DNA from: an uncultured bacterium
Lineage (GTDB): Bacteria; Verrucomicrobiota; Kiritimatiellia; RFP12; UBA1067
DNA: 24,684 nt
Reading direction: 5' to 3'
Assembly (NCBI GenBank): GCA_902779075.1
Contig: CACZAK010000051.1
Span: 1 to 24,684, forward strand
In this document: positions 12,780 to 19,590 of the stretch, piece by piece
Position numbering within the stretch: the first letter of the stretch is position 1
How the letters are laid out: each line of letters starts with the position of its first letter
Made by a program: the position numbers and the translations under genes
The notes under the pieces: generated by a model
Database searches by the model: none
What the model saw: the letters and a program-made list of their open reading frames with translations, nothing else
What the model was told of the DNA's origin: nothing

Positions 12780-13157
12780 TCACGCCGGAGGGCTGCGACG
12801 TGCATCCTCATATCGTCTGAGAAGCAGGTCACGGAGCATTCGCGTCGCCCATTGACGGAATCGCGTGCCCTACAGAGACTTCACACGATAGCCGACAGAT
12901 ATAATGACATCAAGGTTGTAAAACGCCACCTGATAGGTCTTACCGTCAGAGGCAGTATATGCAAATTTTGCATAAACTGAATTACGCTCCAACTCCCCTT
13001 CCTTGAAAATGTTGGAAATATGGCGTGCAACAACGGACTGATCACGTCCAAACAACAACGACATCTGCTCCTGAGTGAGCCATACCGTTTCGCCATCTGT
13101 CTTGACTTGAAGACGAAGGTTCGCACCATTCTCATAGACGATTATATCCTGCTCCAT
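12780..13157 (-). pseudogene. RhuM-family protein remnant with in-frame amber codon
   Basis: The ATG at 13157 has AAGGAAG 6 nt upstream. The first 95 residues match the N-terminal domain of RhuM-type proteins: ETVWLTQEQMSLLFGRDQSV, ARHISNIFKEGEL, YAKFAYTASDGKTYQVAFYN and LDVIISVGYRVKSL. A TAG at 12870-12872 interrupts, but the same frame goes on with GTRFRQWATRMLRDLLLRRY, the expected family continuation, for 29 more codons to a TGA at 12780. The normal protein is more than twice this size, so both a nonsense change and 3' loss have occurred. RhuM proteins are often phage- or defence-associated; their function is poorly known. Confidence 0.82.
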
Positions 13158-13211
13158 ACACAACTTCCTTATTCTCATTTGACTACGGCCACGACATGCG
13201 TCCACCCACAA

Positions 13212-13598
13212 TCATCCGCTGGCGCGGAGGACGGACATGCCGGCGACATAGCCGTGAAGGTAGTTCTCTCGCAGAGCAGCCGCGAGTTCCGCGTGGACGT
13301 TGCCGAGAAGGCGCGCGGGCGACGCATAGGCGAAATGCCCGCAGGCGTCGTCGTAGCCCATCTCAAACCCCTCCGAAACGGCCGCGAGGTCGTCCCCGCC
13401 GTAGCGGCTCTCCAGCACCATCGCCGCGCGCACGTGGTGGTCCGCCGCGTCCGGCGAGGCGTCGCCGCAGCCGCAGGCATAGCCGTCCTCGTACTCCTCG
13501 CCCTGACGCACACGCTTAGCGCGCCCCTGCAAACCATCCACATAGCCACGATGAAACGCGCCGTCCGTCGGCCAGGCGTATCTCAGACCTCCATCCAT
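13212..13598 (-). CDS. Hypothetical protein with four GYxxG-type motifs
   Basis: 128 aa, no recognised family. The ATG at 13598 shares one base with the yraN stop (TGATG) and has GGAGG 8 nt upstream inside yraN, which rules out the ATG five codons earlier. Four related segments recur: AFHRGYVDG, EYEDGYACGCG, GFEMGYDDACG and NYLHGYVAGM, each with a Gly-Tyr pair two residues before Gly or a small residue. The protein is acidic and lacks membrane or signal sequence, so it is probably a cytosolic helical repeat protein. Tight coupling to yraN suggests co-expression. It also contains a Cys pair (ACGCG). Confidence 0.72.
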   Translation of the reverse strand: MDGGLRYAWPTDGAFHRGYVDGLQGRAKRVRQGEEYEDGYACGCGDASPDAADHHVRAAMVLESRYGGDDLAAVSEGFEMGYDDACGHFAYASPARLLGNVHAELAAALRENYLHGYVAGMSVLRASG

Positions 13599-14029
13599 CA
13601 CCAGAACCTCCATTTCGGCGGGAACAGCGGCACGTTCTCGATGTGGTCGATTTCAGGCGGGTTCGGCGCGTCCGGCGTGCCATACACCTGCACCACGTCG
13701 AACCGGAAGTTCCCGTGCCACTTTTCGCGCAAAATCCAGTTGCTGCACGCGCGCAGCAGAATGGACTTTTTCCGCTTGTCGACACACCAGAGTCGACTCG
13801 CGCGGGGCGAACGCGCGCAATGCGTCTTCACCTCGACGAACGCGATACTGCGCTTGTCGCGCGTGCGGACGATGAGGTCGATCTCGCATCGTCGGTCGCG
13901 CACGCACGGACGCACACGACGTCCCACGAGCCGCCACCCCTTGCGTCGCAGGAAATCGAGCGCGACGTCCTCCCCCCAGACGCCGCGCGCGACGCTCTCG
14001 TTTTGTTTGTTTGTCTGTTCTTGGCTCAT
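13598..14029 (-). CDS. yraN: YraN / UPF0102 family endonuclease-like protein
   Basis: 143 aa. AAGGAG lies about 8 nt before the ATG at 14029. Family signs: GEDVALDFLRRKGWRLVGRR at the N-terminus, then CEIDLIVRTRDKRSIAFVEVK with the restriction-endonuclease-like Asp and Glu-Val-Lys catalytic triad, and a C-terminal DKRKKSILLRACSNWI helix. YraN proteins have a PD-(D/E)XK fold like archaeal Holliday-junction resolvases; their cellular role is not settled. The stop overlaps the next gene. The 128 bp between this gene and the Whirly-like gene upstream hold no clear promoter. Confidence 0.9.
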   Translation of the reverse strand: MSQEQTNKQNESVARGVWGEDVALDFLRRKGWRLVGRRVRPCVRDRRCEIDLIVRTRDKRSIAFVEVKTHCARSPRASRLWCVDKRKKSILLRACSNWILREKWHGNFRFDVVQVYGTPDAPNPPEIDHIENVPLFPPKWRFW

Positions 14030-14157
14030 CGGCCTCTCCTTCGAAAGGATTTCCGGCGCGCGCGTGCGGACAGCCGGGCGGGAAATGCTGCAATCAGGAC
14101 AAGTACGGCCTCTCCAGAAAATACACCCCCGTCCGCTCCGCGCGGAGGCCGGGCAAA

Positions 14158-14748
14158 TCAGAACGGATTCTCCAATGGAGAGGACGCAGACGGTACGCCG
14201 AACACAAGCACGCCCATCGCTGCCTCCAGCGCCGCAGAGAACCACACGGCCTCCTCGGGGTGGAACACGAAGAAGGCGGCACGCAACTCGCCGTCGAACG
14301 GCTTGCAGCTGGCGCTGAACATGTATCCGGGACGAGGTTCGATCTGATGGCTGAACTTGATCACCGTGTTCGCCTTCGCGGATCGGTGGAAAAGCCCCTT
14401 CCCGTCCTGGATGCTCTCCTGCATGCCGCGGAAGACCATCATCATCTGCGCGAGGTCGCCGAGACCCATCTTGCAGCAGATTTTGTTCTCCCAGTCGAAC
14501 GTGGCGAACGTCGTCACCTCCCCCTGCACGGAGGCGACCGACTTCTGCCGCGCCACCTCGATGAAGATGTGTCCGGCGATGCGTCCGCGCGCAGGGTGTA
14601 GTTCGAAGCGAATGGCGCTGCCCTTTCCGCTGGGGCTCGGGTGGCAGATCGATGTCCGGTCGGGCCAAGGGCCGTAGACGGGAGAAAACGGCAACGTCTC
14701 CACGGGAGCGTCCGCTTCCGAAACGCTGGCTGTAGCTGTGTCTATCAT
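14158..14748 (-). CDS. Whirly-like ssDNA-binding protein (tentative)
   Basis: 196 aa. AAGGA lies 7 nt before the ATG. The order of features recalls the Whirly fold: GSAIRFELHP and GHIFIEVARQK strands, TFDWENKICCKMGLGDLAQM (compare FDW.RK...LS..E in plant Whirly proteins), a LFHRSAKANTVIKFSHQIEP segment like FHD....K....V.P, PGYMFSASCK, and a closing helix FHPEEAVWFSAALEAAMGVL. Whirly proteins bind single-stranded DNA as tetramers and protect genome stability. The assignment is remote and based on pattern only. It lies 192 bp downstream of mutS, behind an array of short motifs that could be its operator. Confidence 0.6.
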   Translation of the reverse strand: MIDTATASVSEADAPVETLPFSPVYGPWPDRTSICHPSPSGKGSAIRFELHPARGRIAGHIFIEVARQKSVASVQGEVTTFATFDWENKICCKMGLGDLAQMMMVFRGMQESIQDGKGLFHRSAKANTVIKFSHQIEPRPGYMFSASCKPFDGELRAAFFVFHPEEAVWFSAALEAAMGVLVFGVPSASSPLENPF

Positions 14749-14817
14749 GTGTTTTTCCTTTCTGTTTTTTGACGCGTCCCCGGTGGTCCGAAGACGCGAA
14801 CATTAAAACAAAAAACC

Positions 14818-14897
14818 ATGTGAAAATCTTCACATGGAAATCACATGATCATCACATGATTTTCACGTCCACGTGATAAGTTTCACATGCACGTGAT
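14818..14897. promoter_or_regulatory. Array of eight WTCACRTG motifs, four phased at 11 bp
   Basis: Direct copies start at 14829, 14840, 14851, 14862 and 14882; the first four are exactly 11 bp apart. Inverted copies lie at 14818-14825, 14870-14877 and 14890-14897. Most read TTCACATG, ATCACATG or ATCACGTG; the copy at 14862 ends in C. The first two form a perfect inverted repeat, CATGTGAA...TTCACATG. The one-turn phasing suggests cooperative protein binding on one face of the helix, upstream of the Whirly-like gene. Confidence 0.7.
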
Positions 14898-14910
14898 GAT
14901 TTGCGGATAT

Positions 14911-14940
14911 TCAACGGGCAAGATGCCCGTTGTCCCAGTG
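14911..14940 (-). repeat. Palindrome directly after the mutS stop
   Basis: CAACGGGCAAGATGCCCGTTG (in minus orientation CAACGGGC, five-base loop, GCCCGTTG) followed by TCCCAGT. The same unit occurs three times within the GTPase gene at 18603-18690. Here it could act as a 3' mRNA hairpin; no U-run follows. Confidence 0.7.
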
Positions 14941-17421
14941 TCAGAAGAGTGTCATCTGACCTGGGAGGTCGGAGAGTTTCTTGCGCGGACGGCGCACGAC
15001 CTTCGGCGCGTTGACATCGAGGTCGTTGGCCTCGAGATTGCGCAGAATCTCATCGGCACGCGAGACGACCGCCGGCGGCAATCCCGCCATCGCGGCCACG
15101 TGGATGCCGAAACTCTTCTCCGCGATGCCGGGCGCAATACGGCGCAGAAACACGATGCGTCCCGCATCCTCCTTCACGCGCACGGTCCAATTCTTCACGC
15201 CGGAGAACTTCGCGGCGAGGTCGGTGAGTTCGTGGTAATGCGTGGCGAAGAGCGTCTTCGCCTTCACCTTCGGGTTCTCGTGCAGGTACTCGGCCACGCT
15301 CCACGCGATCGAGATGCCGTCGAACGTGGAGGTGCCGCGACCGATTTCGTCGAGCACGATGAGCGAGCGCGGCGTCGCGTTGTTGAGGATGTTCGCCGCC
15401 TCCTGCATCTCCACGAGGAACGTGGAGCGTCCGCGCGAGAGGTCATCGCCTGCGCCGATGCGCGTGAACACCCGGTCGAGCGCGCCGAGGCGCATCGCGG
15501 CGGCCGGTACGAAGCTGCCCGCCTGCGCCATGATGGCAATCGTCGCCACCTGGCGGATGTAGGTGGACTTGCCGGCCATGTTGGGTCCGGTGATGAGCAT
15601 GATTTGGTCGGTCGTGCAGTTGAGGCGCGTCGAATTCGGCACGAACGGCTCGGCGTCCGGCAACTGCTCGATGATCGGATGGCGTCCGTCGGTGATCTCG
15701 AGCGCGTCGGAGTCGTCCACGACGGGACGCACGTAGCCTGCGGCGAGCGCGCGGTCGGCGAAAGAGAGGATCGCGTCGAGTTCGCCCACGGCGGCGGCGG
15801 TCTGCTGGATGGACGCCGTGCGCGCCGCGACCTGCGTGACGATTTCGCGGAAAAGATCCTGTTCAAGCGCGTACGACCGTTCCTGCGCGCCGATCACCTT
15901 GCGTTCGTACTCCTTGAGCTCGGGCGTAGTGAAGCGCTCGGCGTTCGTGAGCGTCTGGCGGCGCTCGTATTCGGGCGGCGCGCCGACTGCAGCGGCCTTC
16001 GAGATTTCTATGTAGAACCCGAACACGCTGTTGCGGCGCACGCGGAGCGTCTTGATGCCGGTGCGCTCCACCTCCTTCGCCTGGTACTCGGCGATCCAGC
16101 GGTTGCCCTCCGCTGCAAGCGAGCGCAGCTCGTCGAGGTCGGCGTTGTAGCCAGGCGCGATGAGGTTGCCTTCGGTGAGCAGCACGTTCGGCGATTCGGC
16201 AATCGCGCGGTCGATCAAATCGACAACGGCGTTTTCGGGCGAAAGACGCGCGGCGATGTCGCCGACGGCGGGAACTTCCGTGACATCGGCGATGATTTCC
16301 GGCACGGGACGGAGCGACGCAGCAAGCGCCTTGAGATCGCGCGCGTTGGCGCGTCCGGAATCAACCTTCGCCGCGAGACGTTCAAGGTCGCGTACGTCGC
16401 CAAGTCGAGATTGAAGGGAAGAGAGGCGGATGCGCTCCTTCACGAACGCCTCCACGCAGTCGAGGCGTGCGTTGATCGCTGCCACCTGACGTAACGGCTG
16501 ACGAATCCACGCAGCAAGGCGGCGCGCACCCATCGGCGTGCGCGTAGCGTTGAGAACGCCGAGAAGTGACGCCTCGCGCGACACGCCATCCACGGGCAGA
16601 AGCGCGAGGTGACGAATAGTACCCGCGTCTAGTGCGAGAAAATCGGCGCTCTCGCGCAGACGCACGCTGCGGATGTGTCCGACAGCGTGGCGAAGCGTGG
16701 TGTGTACGTAGTGGAGCAGCGCGCCGGCGGCACAAATGAGGTCCGCTTTCCCCTGAAGGCCGAAGCCATCGAGTGCGGTCACGTTGAAGTGGCGCAGCAG
16801 TTCCTCCTGTGCGGCGTCGAAGGAGAAAGTCCAGGCGTCGGCGTAGGAGATGTTCCGTGGTTCGTAGTTTGTGGTTTGCGGTTCGTGGTTCGCGCTATCG
16901 TCGTCCGGCCTGGGCAGCACGATCTCGGCGGGACGCAGACGCGCAAGCGCGTCATCGAGGCGCTCCTTCGTCTCGAACGGCTCCACCGAAAACTCGCCCG
17001 TCGAGAGATCGAGCATCGCGAGGCCGAGTCCGGAGACGGCGGCGATGTAGGTGTTCGTGCATTCGTCGAGGAGACCGTCTTCCGTAATCGTGCCGGGCGT
17101 CACGATGCGCGTCACCTCGCGGCGGACGACCTGACCCTTCTTCACGAGGCGCGGATCCTCCATCTGGTCGCAGATGGCGGCGGTCTTGCCCGCGCGGATG
17201 AGTTTCGCGAGATAGGCGTCAAGCGCATGGTACGGGATGCCGCACAAAGGCGCGCCGGCGCGTTGCGTGAGCGTGGCGCCGAGAATCGGAGAGGCGATGA
17301 CGGCGTCCTCCCCGAACATCTCGTAGAAGTCGCCGAGGCGGAACATCAGGATGGAGCCTGGTGGCAGCTCGCGCTTGATTGCGCGATACTGCCGCTGCAT
17401 GGGTGTAAGTTCTTCGGACAT
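14941..17421 (-). CDS. mutS: DNA mismatch repair protein MutS
   Basis: 826 aa, normal length. The mismatch-recognition motif is FYE at residues 32-34 in LGDFYEMFGED. Further on are the connector and core domains, the ATPase Walker A GPNMAGKST (612-620), the Walker B/ABC segment LIVLDEIGRGTSTFDG, and ATHYHEL. The C-terminus GQMTLF resembles the short beta-clamp-binding tail common in MutS. It recognises mismatches and recruits MutL. The ATG lacks a Shine-Dalgarno; TATAAT lies 10 nt upstream, overlapping the stop of the preceding 143-aa gene. An in-frame repeat encodes NHEPQTTNYEPR in the connector domain at 16852-16894, away from catalytic motifs. Confidence 0.97.
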   Translation of the reverse strand: MSEELTPMQRQYRAIKRELPPGSILMFRLGDFYEMFGEDAVIASPILGATLTQRAGAPLCGIPYHALDAYLAKLIRAGKTAAICDQMEDPRLVKKGQVVRREVTRIVTPGTITEDGLLDECTNTYIAAVSGLGLAMLDLSTGEFSVEPFETKERLDDALARLRPAEIVLPRPDDDSANHEPQTTNYEPRNISYADAWTFSFDAAQEELLRHFNVTALDGFGLQGKADLICAAGALLHYVHTTLRHAVGHIRSVRLRESADFLALDAGTIRHLALLPVDGVSREASLLGVLNATRTPMGARRLAAWIRQPLRQVAAINARLDCVEAFVKERIRLSSLQSRLGDVRDLERLAAKVDSGRANARDLKALAASLRPVPEIIADVTEVPAVGDIAARLSPENAVVDLIDRAIAESPNVLLTEGNLIAPGYNADLDELRSLAAEGNRWIAEYQAKEVERTGIKTLRVRRNSVFGFYIEISKAAAVGAPPEYERRQTLTNAERFTTPELKEYERKVIGAQERSYALEQDLFREIVTQVAARTASIQQTAAAVGELDAILSFADRALAAGYVRPVVDDSDALEITDGRHPIIEQLPDAEPFVPNSTRLNCTTDQIMLITGPNMAGKSTYIRQVATIAIMAQAGSFVPAAAMRLGALDRVFTRIGAGDDLSRGRSTFLVEMQEAANILNNATPRSLIVLDEIGRGTSTFDGISIAWSVAEYLHENPKVKAKTLFATHYHELTDLAAKFSGVKNWTVRVKEDAGRIVFLRRIAPGIAEKSFGIHVAAMAGLPPAVVSRADEILRNLEANDLDVNAPKVVRRPRKKLSDLPGQMTLF
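16852..16894 (-). repeat. In-frame GTTCGTGGTT-type repeat in mutS
   Basis: Four or five degenerate units of GTTCGTRGTT/GTTTGTGGTT lie in tandem, read on the minus strand as NHEPQTTNYEPR. Composition and periodicity differ sharply from the surrounding mutS sequence. Confidence 0.75.
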
Positions 17422-17431
17422 AAGGGTGAAT

Positions 17432-17437
17432 ATTATA
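17432..17437 (-). promoter_or_regulatory. -10 box (TTGTGGTATAAT) upstream of mutS
   Basis: TATAAT with the same TGTGG extension seen before gmk and the acyltransferase. It lies 10 nt before the mutS ATG and contains the TAA stop of the 143-aa gene. No clear -35 is present. It would let mutS be transcribed apart from the GTPase gene. Confidence 0.4.
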
Positions 17438-17864
17438 CCACAAGCGGGCGGCAGAACAGTATGCGGTCGCCTTCAATTGAATCTTTCGGCTGGGGGATCC
17501 AGGCCGCGTCACAATGGAAAATGAGCGGCGGCGAGTGTGTGGGCACGTTCAGTTCGGGCGCACGCAGAAGGCGTTCGAAATCAACCGACACGGCGCGCGC
17601 GCGCGCAACCCAGGAAACGGCGAGGTAGATGGCATCGCGCCCCATGAAGTCCCACTTCGGCGCGCGGAAGCAGCGAATCGCAAAAACATTCGCACCGTCT
17701 GCAGCCACGCCTTCGTATCCCACCTCGCCCGCGTCGAAATCTGGAAGGGGACCGAGCAGCTTGCGGCAGCGGTCAAGCGCAGCGTAGTCAATTGCGCTGC
17801 GGAGGTACGTCCAAGAAAGGCCGTGCGCCGCAGTGTATACGGCAAGAGGAAACGCGCCGGCCAT
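17433..17864 (-). CDS. Hypothetical protein encoded between the GTPase and mutS
   Basis: 143 aa, family not recognised. The ATG directly follows the GTPase stop (TAAATG), which implies coupled translation. Features: a small hydrophobic N-terminus (MAGAFPLAVYTAAHGLSWTY), SAIDYAALDRCRKLLGPLPD, a GYEGVAADGANVFAIRCFRA stretch, then a C-terminal half with FERLLRAPELNVPTHSPPLI and an end similar to a beta hairpin (DRILFCRPLVV). No catalytic motif is evident. Its position suggests a partner or effector of the GTPase, as with small GTPase-associated adaptor domains in predicted conflict systems; that is inference. Confidence 0.72.
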   Translation of the reverse strand: MAGAFPLAVYTAAHGLSWTYLRSAIDYAALDRCRKLLGPLPDFDAGEVGYEGVAADGANVFAIRCFRAPKWDFMGRDAIYLAVSWVARARAVSVDFERLLRAPELNVPTHSPPLIFHCDAAWIPQPKDSIEGDRILFCRPLVV

Positions 17865-19508
17865 TTACTTCACCTCCGATTTCGCAGGTGCTGCCGGAGA
17901 CGCGGGCGGAACGGCAGGAACCTTTCCCGAACGACGCACGTCCTTGTCGTTCTCGTGGTTGGCATGTCGCGCAAGCGCGTCCACCGCTGCCGACACGCCG
18001 CGCGCCGCTGCCGCACGATAGCCTTCAAGCGCCTGCGTGCGACTAGCGATGGCATTCGTGGCGGGTTGCTGCATGAACACGGCCTTCTTCTCGCCGAGTA
18101 GATCTATACGGCGTAGCCAGGCCGTCCACGGTGGATTACGCGCCTTCTCCTCGCGCGTACGCACAAAAGCGCCCCAGCCGAGAAAATCATCCACACGCGC
18201 CCGCTCATAAACGGCCTCGGCGGAGTTGAGCGCATCCGCCGCGTATGAGAGAGTTTCGCGCGCCTCCTGCGGCGTGGCGCACGCACGTGCTGCGGCGAGG
18301 GCGGCCGCAATCTCTGCTGCAAGTTCAACATGTACATCGACCTTCTTTTTCAGGGGAGAAGGCTTCTCGCCGCTTTGCACCTGCGGTGGAGGCTCGGCTG
18401 GGGGAAGCGGCGCATCCTTGCTTTCGCTGCTGGGAGATTCGGAGTTTGGGAGTTTAGGAGATTCTTGGAGTTTTTCTCTCTCCGGTAGGGCGCGCGCCCC
18501 GCGCGCGCTACGGAAATACAACACAACTAAATTGGCCGATGCGAAAACGACAACGGTTATGAGGATCAACCAAAGGAAGCTTTTGCGAGGTGACTGGGCG
18601 GTTGCAACGGGCGGGACGCCAGTTGTCCCAGTGTTTTCAACGGGCGAGACGCCCGTTGTCCCAGTTGCGGGCGGGACGCCCGCCACCCCGATAGCGGGAG
18701 TGGTCGCGCTTGTCGCGACCGACTTCTGCTGGGCGGCGAGGCGCGCGAGTGCACCGCCCGCTGCGCGTTGTCGCGGACGACCGTCGGGGACGCCGAATTC
18801 GCCGAGGCCCGTCACACGGCGCACAAAGGCGTCGATGCCGAATTCCGAATCGGGCGGCATGAGCACGCTCACCATCATCCAGTCGACGTCAGGATGGTCG
18901 TGTCCGATGAGGTCGAGTTCGGCGGGCGTGAACGAGTGGAGAAAATCGTCGTCGGTCTGGTAGCGGTCCACTTGCGTGAAGACGAGCGTCACGCGCGGCT
19001 TCGCGGGAAGCGCCTTGAGGTGCTTGAGACATTCGTTCGTCACCCACACCGCGCTGCGGTTCGCATCGTCGCCGCGCAGGTCGAGCGCGTCCTGCAGGTT
19101 GAAAAGCACGTAGAGGCTCTCGGCCTCTTCGATCGCGCGGTTGAGCACGTTGAGCTCTTCCGCGTTCGCCTCGGCGCGCGCGCGGAACGCGTCGGGATCG
19201 GGTTCATCCTCGGCGGTGAGAAACGCGAGGCGGTATATTTCGCCGGGGTAGTCGAGAATCTGGATGTCGCCCTTGTCGACGCCGTCGCGCGAAATCTTCC
19301 ACGTCATCTCGCGTGCGGCCGAGGTCTGCGCGGGAAAGCCTTCAGTCGCGAAATCTCCAGGCGCTATCGTCGCGAAGTTGTACGCGCCGCGCCCTTCGGG
19401 ATTAAGATACCAACCTTCGCCCGCATGGCGCACAAATGCCTTGGTGAGCGCCATCGCGAGCGTGGTCTTGCCGGAGCCCTCTACTCCCAGAAATACGACA
19501 TTGCCCAT
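17865..19508 (-). CDS. TRAFAC-like GTPase domain protein with transmembrane segment and variable linkers
   Basis: 547 aa from the ATG at 19508 (AAAGG 7-8 nt upstream; a TTG six codons earlier lies in the preceding terminator). N-terminal GTPase: P-loop GVEGSGKTT (8-16), a switch-like ILDYPGEIYR, NLQDALDL, and FTQVDRY as the NKxD equivalent. After about residue 260 comes a linker made from palindrome-derived peptide (VAGVPPATGTTGVSPV type), a single membrane helix near 308-330 (FLWLILITVVVFASANLVVL), a second repeat-derived linker, and a helical C-terminal region. The GTPase part would face the cytosol and the tail the periplasm or the reverse. Resembles double-GTPase/GTPase-associated proteins of unknown biology. 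Coupled to the 143-aa gene. Confidence 0.75.
   Translation of the reverse strand: MGNVVFLGVEGSGKTTLAMALTKAFVRHAGEGWYLNPEGRGAYNFATIAPGDFATEGFPAQTSAAREMTWKISRDGVDKGDIQILDYPGEIYRLAFLTAEDEPDPDAFRARAEANAEELNVLNRAIEEAESLYVLFNLQDALDLRGDDANRSAVWVTNECLKHLKALPAKPRVTLVFTQVDRYQTDDDFLHSFTPAELDLIGHDHPDVDWMMVSVLMPPDSEFGIDAFVRRVTGLGEFGVPDGRPRQRAAGGALARLAAQQKSVATSATTPAIGVAGVPPATGTTGVSPVENTGTTGVPPVATAQSPRKSFLWLILITVVVFASANLVVLYFRSARGARALPEREKLQESPKLPNSESPSSESKDAPLPPAEPPPQVQSGEKPSPLKKKVDVHVELAAEIAAALAAARACATPQEARETLSYAADALNSAEAVYERARVDDFLGWGAFVRTREEKARNPPWTAWLRRIDLLGEKKAVFMQQPATNAIASRTQALEGYRAAAARGVSAAVDALARHANHENDKDVRRSGKVPAVPPASPAAPAKSEVK
18422..18518 (-). repeat. In-frame repeats after the GTPase membrane helix
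   Basis: GGGAGATTCGGAGTTTGGGA-type units (18431-18475) are followed by the palindrome GTAGGGCGCGCGCCCCGCGC (about 18485-18510). They encode ARALPEREKLQESPKLPNSE. The first type recurs in reverse complement at 7067-7086, the second at 8935-8960. Confidence 0.75.
18603..18720 (-). repeat. Four palindromes in tandem within the GTPase linker
   Basis: Three CAACGGGCGAGACGCCCGTTG-like units (18603-18690, the first and third degenerate) and one GGTCGCGCTTGTCGCGACC unit (about 18702-18720) lie head to tail. They form about 39 codons reading GVAGVPPATGTTGVSPVENT and GTTGVPPVATAQ. Single copies occur at 14911-14940 and 2310-2328. Confidence 0.85.
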
Positions 19509-19523
19509 GTTCTCGCCTTTCGT

Positions 19524-19563
19524 CAAAAAAGAGCTTGCCCGCCGATCGGCACGGGCAAGCTCT
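19524..19563 (-). terminator. Rho-independent terminator of the KAP-rich protein gene
   Basis: On the minus strand AGAGCTTGCCCG, a 10-nt loop, CGGGCAAGCTCT, then six T. The 12-bp stem is perfect. It lies just before the GTPase gene and supports that gene's ATG at 19508. Confidence 0.93.
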
Positions 19564-19590
19564 AGCAGTTTTGGGAACTGCGCGGGAATC

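Noticed and set aside
13598..14833. 411-aa reading of the yraN region starting near 14833
   Set aside because: Only its last 143 residues are YraN-like; the rest is an out-of-frame reading of the Whirly-like gene. AAGGAG at the internal ATG (14029) fixes the true start.
14818..14897. Motif array considered as a replication origin or iteron set
   Set aside because: No dnaA, rep or partition gene nearby and no DnaA boxes seen; an operator fits the context better.
14887..16494. 535-aa plus-strand frame opposite mutS
   Set aside because: Antisense shadow produced by codon bias; mutS motifs are unambiguous on the minus strand.
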